A stretch of 64,000 bases of DNA from Xestospongia bergquistia (Eukaryota > Porifera > Demospongiae > Haplosclerida > Petrosiidae), in NCBI GenBank assembly GCA_963965975.1, contig OZ014423.1, forward strand, positions 3,808,301 to 3,872,300, given 5' to 3'. Position numbers and translations under genes: made by a program. The notes below the pieces were generated by a model that searched no databases, had not been told where the DNA came from, and was given only the letters and a program-made list of their open reading frames with translations. This document shows positions 1 to 12,900 of this stretch, one piece after another (position 1 is the first letter of the stretch; each line of letters starts with the position of its first letter).

Positions 1-1714
1 ATTAGTTCTAAACATTATCACACTCAATGGTTCTACATTAATGACAGTTCTGTATTTATACTATCAATAATAGTCTCCATAAGATATTGCTGCTATAATT
101 AGAAGTGATTCCAATAAGTGCAGTTATAGTCACATAACAAGACCCATTCATGTTGTTTTTATAAATTATATGAAGGTATACATGAGGAGAGGACTAACAT
201 AGTAATTAAACCATGGCCATTTCAATAAGTGAATCAACTACTGCATTGCTTTGAAATATTTGATGTCTATCCATAGCAATCTATCTTTCAGATGAGGTAA
301 TCAAGTATATATGTGTGAATAAGTTAATAACTAGTATTAAACATAAACATTTTAGGTGATACATTCATATATGGATATTGTCTACTATGAAGCATCAAAT
401 GTATTATAAACTTATAATTTAAATTGAGGTTCCATATTTTTATATAGAAAGGAAAAAAGTCCTTAATTTAGGTTCCAAGTTTTTTGCAAAATTTTACATT
501 ATCAAGCAGTGTCATTGTGGTATCATCAGGTTAATCGAAGACTTGTTATATAACACATAAATATCACATTTAGGTCAATATAATGGAGTATGATGTATTA
601 AATGTGTGTCATAAATCATAGAAACTGTCATTAGACATTACTGGTACTATCTGTTAGTTAGTATTCATATCTACAAAACGATGTTATCATAAAGGCAACA
701 GATCTTAATAAGAAACATGTAGAATACTTTGATTCATACAAAGGCTCAATTCAATCTTAGTGGACAAAATATAGAAAATACAAATGAATTAATTCTACAT
801 GTGCAAACAGATCATTTATAGAGTCTTGTTGTAAAGACCAGAACTTGTCTGTGCTAAAATGTGACAGTGGTAATACATTCATAGAACAGTGAGTAGTGAA
901 GACCATATAATGGGTTAATTAATTCCTGCCAGTAATAATATGAAAGTTTTGCAATTTGACTTAAAAATGTTTGGCAATAATTGAAAATTCAAACACTTGA
1001 AAATTCTCCCACTGTATGATATAAAACAAAAACTTGTTTATACAGAACTTGTTTGAAATACTACAAACAAGTATATATATTTATTACAAAACAAGACATT
1101 TCACATCTTGTAGGGTAATATGTGAGTTATTATAAAAATACCTGATAGAGGAGCTACTTAACAGTCAATTATCATAAGTACCATGTACACTCCTATTAAT
1201 GATAAGTTCCTTAGACATTATAATGTGAGACAAAGGCTGCTAAACTCTCCAATCCTAGAAGGCTTTGGTTATCAACCATTTTGCTAAAAGTCTACATGTT
1301 CCCTCTACTACTGAAGATATAACATCCAAGTTATTAAACCAAAAACAATCTATTAATATCAATACATCAATTACAAACTCAGGTATCATATTAGAAAACA
1401 AATAAAATAATTAATGAATACTAATATAGGAAATAAAACTTTATCTCTACAAAAGAAGTCACTTTCATTGAAAAAAATATTACAACTACAATAACTTCTG
1501 AAGTTATTTAAGTTGCAATTTTTTTCAGTAGCTGTCTCCACCCCTGCTTTAGGTTAGAATTCTTTCATTGACAGAACTGAAAGCAACAACAACAAGTTGA
1601 CTAGCCTTCACTTTCAGGTCAAAGTGCAATAATAACAATGACAGACAACAATTAATCATGTAAACAATTAAAGCACCTCTCACTTATAAGTAAATCAAAT
1701 GTTAACAACCTTAC
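1..1714. other. No gene recognised (AT-rich)
   Basis: AT-rich sequence without convincing exons. A 44-codon minus-strand open stretch ending near 1252 (RLLAKWLITKAF before the stop) has no phase-compatible link to the candidate exon at 1715-1808. Confidence 0.5.
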
Positions 1715-1808
1715 CTCTTTTTTATAGCAATACCTATGCACATAAGAGCACTCTGTCCAAACACATTCATGACAATCATGGTACTGATATCCAGACTGTT
1801 AGCATCAC
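1715..1808 (-). CDS. Isolated candidate exon of an unknown gene
   Basis: On the minus strand an acceptor (tactacag) and a good donor (gtaagg) bracket 94 bp open in one frame, coding DANSLDISTMIVMNVFGQSA, then LMCIGIAIKK. The hydrophobic middle could be a membrane segment. I do not recognise the family and could not place neighbouring exons, so this rests on splice sites and coding-like sequence only. Confidence 0.33.
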
Positions 1809-3399
1809 CTGTAGTAAATGTGATGAAAGGCAAAAAGTACTAGTCCACTTAAAATAACATTATTATTACATACTTTATGTGAAAAGGTTTACAACACTAC
1901 AAAAATTATTTGCCATCTACAAGTCAGCCATCAGGTAAATATAGAGGTAAAAACTATTGAGTTTGATAACATGGAATCATACATGTAGCGGAAGGAGGAC
2001 TTTTAAAGTCCACCTATTTAAATTATGCATTAAAAAGTGCATCGACAGTATCTAATGAAACAAAGGTTACATACTATTACTGGAACAGAGCAGGTGTCTA
2101 TAAACCTGATGGCCAAGGCAAGCATCAACTGAAGACACCAGGCTCAGCAAAAATTAGACATAAGAGCACAGCACATTTAAAATTATCAAATAATAATCTA
2201 CTATTTATTCTGCACTTTACTTATGAAGTGTGAGGAGGATGTCTTTTATTCTTTATTGCAAGAATTCTTAACACAATTTACAACAATCATGAGAGATTTT
2301 CCACTTATTTAAACACAAACTATTGCACAAGGTTACAATGTTGGGTTAGTTGCTATAGAGTGGGATCTGCAGTAAATACAAACATGTCTTTAGAAGCTTT
2401 TCATAGAGTTTTAAAAATAGGATACTTACATCATAAACAGAATAAATGTGCTGATAGTTTTCTTGTTACCTTGATCAAAATATCCAGATATCCAGCTTTT
2501 CAAAGATTGAGGAAGTTAGAAATGGACAAAAACAAGATTTGTGAAATTATGAAACAGGATCATTCAGCCCAAAAAATTAATTATCTCCAAGTTCAATTAT
2601 ATCTTTAAATAATAACAAATAGAATGTAAGAGCTCATAATATACAAGACACACATTATGTAACAGAAAGTTACATGAAAGTTATGATTATATAATTATAT
2701 GTGGTGACTGTGTAGTGTGTCCACATGTTTACACATGTAAATATACATCTAATACATATGGAAACTAGTGACAACTTAATTCAAACTACTACACAATATG
2801 TGATATCGGTTTTGAACTATCAAAAATGCTACCATTTTATGTCAAGTATACCAGTATGTACTTTAATAGGTGCATGTTTCTGGTGTGAAACCTCAAAGGA
2901 AATCATCAATGAACAAATGTACACACTGATTGCTGTAAGAGAATAATAAGTAAACTTACATGGTGATACAAATCTATTTGCAGGTACTATTCCAGTAAAC
3001 ATGACAAGTACGTAGTTGTAGTTTACGTATTTATTATTATTTCGGGAAACTGTGTTATCCTATGACATGAGAGCAAAAGACAAATACATCACTACGTGCA
3101 AACTGATAATGTTCAGCTTTCTCTATCAACATTATATAATATATATTATTATATGTTGACTGATATTCAACAGTCATTAACTGTTAAAGTGTATGTAAAC
3201 AAATCATTTATTGCTCTTACCTAACTATGTGAGAATATAAAATATAAAGAACTTGATGAGGCTTTAATTAATCATTTTAATCACAATGATGATACTTTTG
3301 TAATAATGATGAACGAAATACGGAGGTTCACGGATGAAAACAGGCATCTTTCTTTTTTTGATTAAATACCCAGCACAAAAATTAAAGAAAATGGTGGAT
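1809..3399. other. No gene recognised
   Basis: Non-coding as far as can be seen. The short open frames at 2360-2608 and 2725-2946 are AT-driven, with no domain-like sequence. Confidence 0.5.
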
Positions 3400-4440
3400 T
3401 AGTAAAGCCGTTGTTGCGAGATAGTTTTGGCCAAAACCACCCTCAACCATGAATGAATATAGAGGCATTCCCGCCTTGTTAACATTATATGTGTCATCAA
3501 CTAGAATAATTTTGGAAACTTGGTGAAAAGTATTGACATCAGGCCAGATTGGTAGTAAAGAATGGACAGATTGTCTTCATCATTCACAATAACTTTGTCT
3601 GTGAGTCTTTATGCAGGGTCTCGGAAAGCTTGTCCAAAAATATTTATGCATCCTTTCGACCAAACTGTTCATTTTTTTAGCTTAATCACACAAGTTTTGA
3701 ATATCTTTAAGGGTAGTCACTTTCCCAAACTTTTTTTGAATTTGTGGCATTACTAATTTCTTGTTTGCACCTAGTTTTAACACTCCTTCAATCTCCTTTG
3801 ACTCAGAATTTGTTAATCTTTGGCTTGGATAGTGCATAATGATTTCCAACCCAATTCAATTTGTGCTCAAGGATACTCTTGCACAACCACTTTTCTGTCA
3901 AATGACACAGTAACTTTCACAGAACAATCAAGAGAAAAATGTCTCTGATTTGGACGAATGCTACGGGACCAATTCCAAGCACTTCCATAATGGACACACC
4001 TACACAAAGTACAATAAATGCTGCGTCATTTAGAATGGATGTATGCACATGTAATTTACAAACAATGATCATAGAAAAATAACTGAGTTGCTCAATACTC
4101 ATTTACAGATGCTAGTTCATGACATGCACTGTGTCACCTAGCACTAGTGAAAAGTTTCACTAAACCGAACTTCATAATGAAAGCTTTTTCACTTCATACA
4201 CATAAATACACATAATCAGTACATCCTACAAACCTGTAGCTAAGGTAAGTATACCGCTACTTCTCATCTATTGGTCCCAGCAAACTATTAGACTTCTTGA
4301 ATTTTCTATTCACATCGTCAAATGTTTGACTATTGAAAATTCTCAAAGGATGGTGAGAAACATTTTTAAGCTCATCAACAGCTGCTTTTAAGTCCTCAAA
4401 ACTGCTTAATTCTTTTTACATTCTCCAAAACTTTCCTGCT
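3400..4440 (-). mobile_element. Decayed Mutator-like (MULE) transposase relic
   Basis: Minus-strand translation in changing frames gives pieces typical of MULE/ZSWIM-type transposases. FEDLKAAVDELKNVSHHPLR with IFNSQTFDDVNRKF lies near 4270-4400, LGANKKLVMPQIQKKFGKVT with TLKDIQN near 3670-3790, and ILVDDTYNVNKAGMPLYSFM near 3440-3510, the last being the segment around the first catalytic Asp. Stops and frame changes separate them, so the element is dead. Ends were not defined. Confidence 0.6.
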
Positions 4441-4466
4441 GGCTCATAACATGCCACGTGACGTAT

Positions 4467-4575
4467 GGTGTCAATAGCACTTGTGTGGCTCTAGTTACCA
4501 CCTTTTCGGTGTCAATATATAGCTATTCGGTGGCTCTTAGCACGACCGCGTATCGGTGTCAATAGACACGACCCA
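4467..4575. repeat. Short imperfect tandem repeat beside the MULE relic
   Basis: GGTGTCAATA occurs at 4467, 4508 and 4555, with GTGGCTCT following in the first two units, giving about two and a half units of 41-47 bp. It is locally GC-richer than its surroundings. It may be subterminal sequence of the neighbouring transposon. Confidence 0.5.
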
Positions 4576-6877
4576 AAATAAATCATTACTTAAAATCAGC
4601 AGACTACTTTGACAAACAAGTCAAGGATGAAGTAGTCGTTTACTCTTGTCTTGAGGAAAAGATATGAAAGATCAACTTGAATCGAAAGTCACATGGTATG
4701 TTGAGATAGAGTTATATAATATACAAGAACACATAGATAGTTGCTAAGATATATTTTGATTAATTATGTTGACTACTATGTGTTTATTTGCCTGTAGGAG
4801 TTGAAGCCTCTTAGATACCGAATATAACATAAGTCAAGTCATTTATGAAACATATAATGTTAATATTGAGTCCTACTATTGTGACAAGTAAGTTACACAG
4901 AAGAGGATTTCAATTCATTCAGTGACTAAACCTGATAGGCATTTATTGAAAACAAAAGGGAGTGAAGAGCAGCATCGTTAAAGAAACATTTGAATAAGAA
5001 TGAAAGGTAAGTCTATTTACAGTTGTAAGACTTTTAGTAACAGATTTAGCTGTTGAAATCATGAATCAGCAATATCTTCTGTTGTTTAAATCACTTACAC
5101 ATAAAAGCAAATGCTCCATAAAAAGATGGACTTCAACATCACATTGTATGAAAACGTAGGTGCATTCTGAAATATATCTACTTTATAATTATCATGTTTG
5201 TGTAATTATGTCACATTTCAAGAGCTGTTGATTAGGCTAACATAACAATACATCTTTATTATAATATAACAACTATGAATATTATTAAGCCATATAAAAG
5301 TGGAGGATATTGTCACATTATTTATCACTTGTTTACTTTTAAGGTTGTTATCTTCATCTGAAGTGTTTGTTTTTATTGCAGTATTTAATAGCAAATTAAG
5401 TGAAGTGAATTTTTGCTACTTAGTAGACAAAGAATCATATTTTCACTTTAGCAACTACAATATTAAAATATAATATGATTAATCTTTGAGCCTGCATTAG
5501 ATTAAAATTTTAAATACTAAATAATCAGCTTATATATTTGTGTCCTGATTTACGAAAATGGACCACTTCTGTCAAAAAATTTGTGGCCTGTTTTGTGATA
5601 GAAACACTGTTAAAACATATAAAAAAACAGTTTTGCATTCATAATTATATAAAGTAGTTATGCATATATAGCAACTGTATGTATACAAAGCTGACATGTT
5701 TGAGATGTTTTAACAGTGGTTGGTTCATAAATAGGGTCACAAATGTTTTGACAGAAGTTGTCCTTTTTTGCTAATCAGGTCACATTTGATGTGACATAAT
5801 CTAATGTACAGTATATTATGTCACCTAATCTACTGTATACCACACTGTTATACTGATGTCTATGGTAATAAGTACATCTCATGACTGGAATTAGATTTAA
5901 TGATCAGCTAATAACAAATATAATACAACATAATTATAATTGTCCAATACTATTTTGCTGTATGATAAAGATTGTGAAGTATATCTATATGTCTAGGAAC
6001 TTTGTTCATATGATCAATCTTCTAGATTTAGTACAAACAGAGATTTAAACAGAAAGAATAACTTGTTGACTCACATACCATATATAGCTTTAGTATATGT
6101 TTTTATTGCTGTATTTATTACTGACACTAGCAAGCCAAAATTTTGCCTAGCTTTGAAAAATAGCAGTCATGATTTATACTACTCTTGCCACGTGTGATCA
6201 TGATTCTGACATTTACACGTGTTCTTCATATATAATCATTTTATAAGGACTAATTGTCACTTCATAGTTATTGAGATGTGGTAGTGATCATTACAAGTAC
6301 ATGAAAACATGTTGAATAAAATTGGCAATAGAAGTTGTTTCAAAGTGATGTAATATAATAATAATATCTATGAAAATATGCTTGTAATAATGACAGCTAT
6401 ACCACAGATGTGACAATTGACAATAAAGTTTCTACCATGCTCTTAGTACCCTTTTAATCTTCCCTAGCTAAGAGGCTGTAGCCAACAAGCCATAAAGACA
6501 TTTAAAAATTATTAATTATATCCACATATGTTCCTTTGTGATGTTCATGTGTTCCTGACTGTGTGTAGGAAATATTCTCAATGCCAATCCCTACTGTCTA
6601 TTATTAGGATATGAGTATTATCATTCTTATTAGTATTCCTAGTAATGTAAAAGAGAGTTAGTTGTAATTAGAATGGATTTAGTTCATTGTCTATTATAGA
6701 AGCCCCAATGTAAAAAAAAAAGATTTATTTCTAGTAAAACTGAAAAATATCATTAATGATATGAATACTGTCACTATGATGTAACTGATTTTCATTATAC
6801 ATGTATGTACTGCAGTATTGAAGATTTATTATTAATTAATTTGTAGCCACATTATTTATTGTTTATTCTTTTAATAG
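4576..6877. other. Upstream region of gene A; promoter and first exon not identified
   Basis: Apart from the MITE at 5545-5778, nothing coding is clear. AAGAATGAAAG followed by donor gtaagt near 5000 could be a first exon with a start codon, but its phase does not fit exon 6878, so I do not call it. Confidence 0.4.
5545..5778. mobile_element. Foldback MITE, copy 1
   Basis: A 234-bp imperfect palindrome: CTGATTTACGAAAATGGACC at the left is matched, inverted, by GGACAACTTCTG... and CTGATTAGCAAAAAAGGAC from the right end, and the similarity runs to the middle (ACTGTTAAAACAT on both arms). GTC flanks both ends and may be a 3-bp target duplication. A relative lies at 38537-38730. Confidence 0.6.
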
Positions 6878-6976
6878 CATCATTGGACTGCTTTGCATTT
6901 TGCATCAAGGGAAGGTTACTTTGACTTAGTTCAGTTACTCTTAACAGCTGAGGCAGACTCCAATATTCGTAACAAG
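6878..6976 (+). CDS. Gene A ankyrin-repeat exon 1
   Basis: A 99-bp exon coding exactly one 33-residue ankyrin repeat (HHWTALHFASREGYFDLVQL...), with acceptor ttaatag and donor gtttgt, phase 0 at both ends. It is a close paralogue of the exon at 10721: the coding sequence and the roughly 130 bp of intron before it align by eye. Whether it is spliced into the main gene or belongs to a left-over duplicate cannot be settled here, although the phase permits it. Confidence 0.65.
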
Positions 6977-9900
6977 GTTTGTATTATGTATAGGGAAGGT
7001 TTATATTCCATGTACTTGTGTATCGTGTTCACTCCATGTACATGTATGTAATATTACTAGTATGTATTACATCAGTACAGAATATTATAATATTCATGTA
7101 CATATATATCACTAAACCAATAATCTTATACAACTACTGCCCTGACTATTGAAGCTACATTGTCATTTCAGTGTGTTTTTGTTATTCTGGTATTGTGATC
7201 TTTTAGATAGTAGTAGAGTATTCTATTAAATTAATAAGGCACATCACCTTGATATTCTAAATTTTTGCTGCATTCTGTTAGTCCAGAACAGTGAAAATAG
7301 AGTCATCATTATCTTCAACAAGAGATTTAGCCTATTTTTATTCAAACTAATTAGGTACTGGTAAAATTAATTTTGAAGTCAGACAATGCTATTCTTCGAG
7401 GCAGCAAAATAATATATGGCTGAGTGGGGTTACTATATTGGAGAGGAGAGGTCCCTGTATAAGATTTGTTAAAACATAAAGTCACCAATACTACCTACTA
7501 TATGGTAGTTATTTATATACAATACAGTGTCGCCTCTCCCTGTCATCTTTTATTAACAAAGCTATTAAACTTTTTGAAAGTTAACCCACCTAGGCAACTA
7601 ATATATGATACCCGTTCATTACTACTATTTGTTGGCTTAACTACTTACTATATAATTGGCTTCAGTATATTTTATTGCCAGTTCACCTATGACAAAGGAT
7701 CTATATATTAGTGTTATCACTATACTCTAGTTGATGTGCTATTGACACTCACACAACAACTGTCCAATTTATAGTATATGTAACTTATATCATATACAAA
7801 GCTTGCTTTAATTTAAACCCACAGCAAATTATTGTTTCAATAATTCTTTTATGTATGTATGTCATATCATATAACAGGCTTTCAGTATCTAAAGTCATTG
7901 TGTACATATAAATAGAGAAATGGGTGTTAATTGTATTTTTGTTGAATGTAGTATTTATTAATATAGATATTCCTCAAATATGTCAGCAATACATAGTGTT
8001 AGAACATAGTGGGATGTATAATTATTACATCTCAAATGACATTGTTGTCTATGAGATATACTTATGAATGGCTAATTTAGAGTGAAGTAGATTAATAAAT
8101 TTTATATAGATAGTAAATAGAATTTAGTAATTTTAGTTTTGTGGGAGTCTGACTACATCTATGAAAGTATAACTCAACATAACTGTAAAACTTGACTGTG
8201 TTCATCTATGAAATAAGCTAGGTTTTGTGAAAATTAGCAATCAAGAGATAGTACAGAATAGAATCCTTTAGACTTAATTTATTTTATTGCATAGTGGGGA
8301 CATAGTCCACTTCATAAAGCCTATTGGAAAAGTCACCATAACATTTTAAAATTGCTATGTTCATTTGGAGGAGATCTGGACCAAGTTAGAAATGTAAGTG
8401 ATAAATGTAACAATAGATTTACTATAAATGATGACCTAATTATATGTGGGTACATGTCACAGTTATAATATATTATTTATTTTAACAGGATATCTTACTT
8501 TTGACTTCAGCTGAAAGTGGTGATATACATAATGTAAATGTAGCACTTGAATCAGGTGCTAATGTCAATGTTCGTCATAATTTTGATAAAGTTAGCATAT
8601 TGATTATAATGTATGCATTGTTAATAGTACTTGTGGTTTATTATTTTATAGTACTGCTGTAAGGGATAACTAGAGGGTTCAAATTTTTGTGTTTTTACAA
8701 AAAAATCTGTTATTCACGAAATGAAATTTTGATTATGCCAATTTGAGATGTATGTGGAGAAATTTAAAACCTTTGCAAAAAAGCTAAGAAAGATTAGTTT
8801 TATTGACTGTTAACTTAAGGTTTATTGATATTTAACTACATATAATACAAACTAATTTAGGGAGTAAAAGCAATGGGACATCTGTGATTACTAATATTAA
8901 CTCACTGTGCCATATGATAAGGGAACCCATTTTTTCAGTGACTATCAGCAAATGTACATTCTATGACATTTGATTGACATGATTGAGCAGTAAACACTGT
9001 AACAAGTTAAGCAATCATTACAAAGTGTTATGTGTTATAATTAAAAAGTGTGATAAAGATCAATATTTCTGAAATACAGCATATAGTTAACAATATTAAT
9101 TTTAATTGCATGGCCGTGTTTTATGTGGGCAGTAGATTTAGTCTTGGATACTGACAATTTTAAACTTTGAATACCTAAACCTTTTCAGTATGTTTTATGA
9201 TTGTGAACTTATTTAACAGATACATCATCTTAAATAATACATTGATAAGGCCAAATGGCATAAATATCTAGAGGGTGTGAGGGCAAATTGAACATTTTCA
9301 GTCTGCCAGAATGATGTCTGAAGCAATCTGAGACAATGTTACCCTCATTTCTGCCATATTTGTATACTTTTGAAAATATATAAGATTGGTGTATGGAGTT
9401 TCAATTACATTGATATGTTCAAGTCAATCAAAAATGGAATTTATATGGTTTGTTATAGCAGACTGAGCTAAGTAAATAAAAGACACAATTTTCGTCCAGA
9501 GATAAAATATTTAACAAATTTCATATACCAAAACTTGGTAGTATCAATTATTACCAGTAATAATTGATAAGCTTCATTTGGATAATTTTTACTATAGTTT
9601 TAGTAACTATATCTTCTAATGTAGGTACCTCTTAAAAATAATTCCACAGTGAAAAGGCACCTATTGTTAGAGCAGGAAAGTAAAATTTAGAAAAAAAGGC
9701 ACTTGAATTGTTATGTCACTTATTTTTATATTTTTAGATTTAGTTTTTTAAATAGGTTATATCTGAATTCAGCAAAATTTGATGGTTAGCCAGTAAGAAA
9801 GATTAAGATATTCATAGACTAGCATGTCTATAAAAGCATCAGTTGTTTTAGTTTTATAAGTAAACATGATACAGACAATAGGAACCAGCAATCTTATATG

Positions 9901-12900
9901 ACTGCTACCATAACTGTTGATCCTAAATTTCAATGTCTTGTATTCAGGCTTTATGCACGCACTTGTAGAGAGTAACAATGTATTATAATAAATTATCAAA
10001 CCAGAACTACTTAGTATAAGCAATTTCTATTGCATTTTGTTAGTCCAGAACTGTCAAAGTACAGTCATTGTAGTTTACAAGAGAAAGTTTAGTCTATTTC
10101 TATTCTGATTACTTAGGCATTGGTAATGTTAATTGCAAAGCCAGAGGGTGTCTATTATTACAACAGGCAAATGATATATAAACAGGATGGATGTCTATAT
10201 TTGAGAAGAGAAAAGTTAAAAGAAAATATCACCAATACTACCTACTATATGGTAGTTATTTATATACAGTACAGATGTCTCTATTGTCTTTTATCTTTTC
10301 ATTGACAAAGGTTGGGAACTTTTTGAAACTTCATTTCTGTTAAAACAAGAGGAAATTTGAGTCCTACTACTTTAAAGTTGTTCATTTTTGCACAGAAAAC
10401 AGTGGCCATTACTCACTATCAGAATTTGAATATCATAAATGATATCTTTAATAAAACTAATAGTACTGTTACTGGCTATTAGAGTTAGGGTTTGAGATAG
10501 TCATTGTATATTATAATAACTGCAATTTAAACAAAAGATGTACTTCTGGTAAAAGTTAAAGCTGTCATTACTGTAATAAATAACTTGTAATGTTGTTATG
10601 ATATAAATACTGTCACTATGATGTAATTGATTGACTTTATACATTTATCTACTGTATTATTGAACAGTTATTAATAATTAATTTGTTTCCACATTTATTA
10701 CACTTTTTATTCTTCTCTAGGATCATTGGACTGCTTTGCATTATGCTTCAAGGGAAGGACATACTGAGATAGTTCGGTTACTCTTAAAAGCTAAGGCAGA
10801 TCCCAATATTTGTGACAGGGTTTGCATTATGTATATAGAGATGGTTTATATTCCATGTATTTGTGTATTATGTTCACCATGTATATGTATGTAATACTAC
10901 TAGTATGTACTATATCAGTACAGGATATTATAAAAATATACATGTATATGTAATTGATGTTACTATTGTTAGTAAACATGTCGTTAAAAAGTTAGCATTT
11001 GATTTGGATGGAGCTTATTCATTCTCTATTTACTCTGTAGCTTTCAATTAGCCCTTTTGATATTGATAAGCAGAATTTGATGTCATAAGGTCTTGGTTGT
11101 TTTTATACTTAAAAATAGAGAGAGCATAACCTCATACTTATGTATTTAGGCAAAGATAAGTATAACCTTGTATATACTGTTTGAACATAAACATAATTTA
11201 CAAGATATGTTGGAAAATAGTATACTCTGGAAGTCTCTGTGTAATGTTTATGGTGGAATTCCTTTGACTGCAGAGTAAACAATAAAATGGCTGCTTGTTT
11301 TCCATTAGAATATGGTATGTTGTCTGTCTATCTACCTCATAACAACTTAATCAGCTTAACAGACTTTGAATATTTTGACCTAAAATATAATGACATCTTT
11401 GAAATATCACATTCCATCTTATCGTTATTAACTGAAACTTTAATTGGCACAAGCAGTAGTTATAAAGTATTCCTTTTCTTTGCTAAGCTAGTAATTAGCA
11501 ATGATATTCCCTATCACTGGTTTGAGAAATAGTGGATGTAGCTATTAGAAATTTCAATGTCAATTTCTTGTTTAAATCTTGTGTTAATAAAGGATTAATA
11601 ACCATAACCAATTGCAACCATCAGTAAATGTGATCTGTTATGATAGTACATTTTCCTTACTAATATCAGTTTAAAAGTTGTAAATTTGTAGACATTACTA
11701 AACAGTATTGACATAGCAGTAGTTTTGTGACAACAACTGCTGATATGATAAAATAATGTGATAATTTAAAGCATAACAATTATAAGACATGAGTTATGTT
11801 TATCTATATGTTAAAGTGTAGACACGCAATTATTAATATTATTAGTGGTTATCACTAACAATATTCACAATGGGAGGTAAATCACTTATTGCCTGTAGTA
11901 GTTGAGAGTGTCATATCCTTTGCACTATCAACATTTCCATAACGGTAATAATCATGACAACCTGTTCAATACTTTGAAAAATCTAGTGGCATATGAGCGA
12001 TGCAAGGAGTTATTAGTAAAACCTTTTATTCAATCTGTACATGCACTTATGTTATGAAGAAATTGCTTTATAAGTATAGAAATGAGAATTATGTTCAAAC
12101 TCATTTCTGTATTACTATGTACAATGAAATAATTAACAAGCATTTTGTAGGCTTTCCAACCACGTATGACAATGTAAAAATATAACTATATTATAGTCAT
12201 CAGAGAAGTATAAACTATTCAGGTCAGCAATAATATAGCAGAACATAGACACTAAGCTTGCATGGATACTAGTCTAAAAGAACCAATGATGTTTATAATG
12301 TTTTATATTCTTATTGTATTACTTAATGTTGAATAGAGTCTTTTGATGTCCTAGTTTATTTAGTGACTCTATATAAAATTCATAATAATTATATATCATG
12401 GGATGAGGTATAGCTAATAACGGGACTTTGTTAGTAGCTTGTAAGTATATTTTAGCTACTATTTATTGTTTATATTAAGTGTGCTGTATGTGTGGTGTAG
12501 TCACATTTATTGGTCAGATTTGACATGGTAGTATAATAACTATAATTAATGTGATTTCTGTAATTATTCTATTTTTGTTCTCTAGGATAGACGAACACCA
12601 GCGCATAATGCAGCACAGAGGGGTCATATTGCTGCCCTAAAGCTATTAATTGAGGAGGGACAAGCGAATATAAATGCTAAAGACTTTGTAAGTCACATTT
12701 CAGTTTACTTATGAAACCATTTACATTTGGTATTTAAATTGTTAGCAACCTGTCTCATACCCAGACTGCCCTTCACTTCAGATATTTTGATGCTGTGTTT
12801 TGACATAAAATGCTGAGAGAACAATAATCCAAAATCATTTACAGTTGAAAAAATTATTAAGTCCAATTTAAATGACAACCCCCTTGAAAGTAGAAGTCAT

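Noticed and set aside
5000..5008. ATGAAAG followed by gtaagt as a first exon of gene A
   Set aside because: Its phase does not match the first ankyrin exon and no bridging exon was found.
11287..11532. 81-codon plus-strand open frame within a gene A intron
   Set aside because: No domain, no splice link to neighbouring exons, and AT-rich codon content typical of chance.
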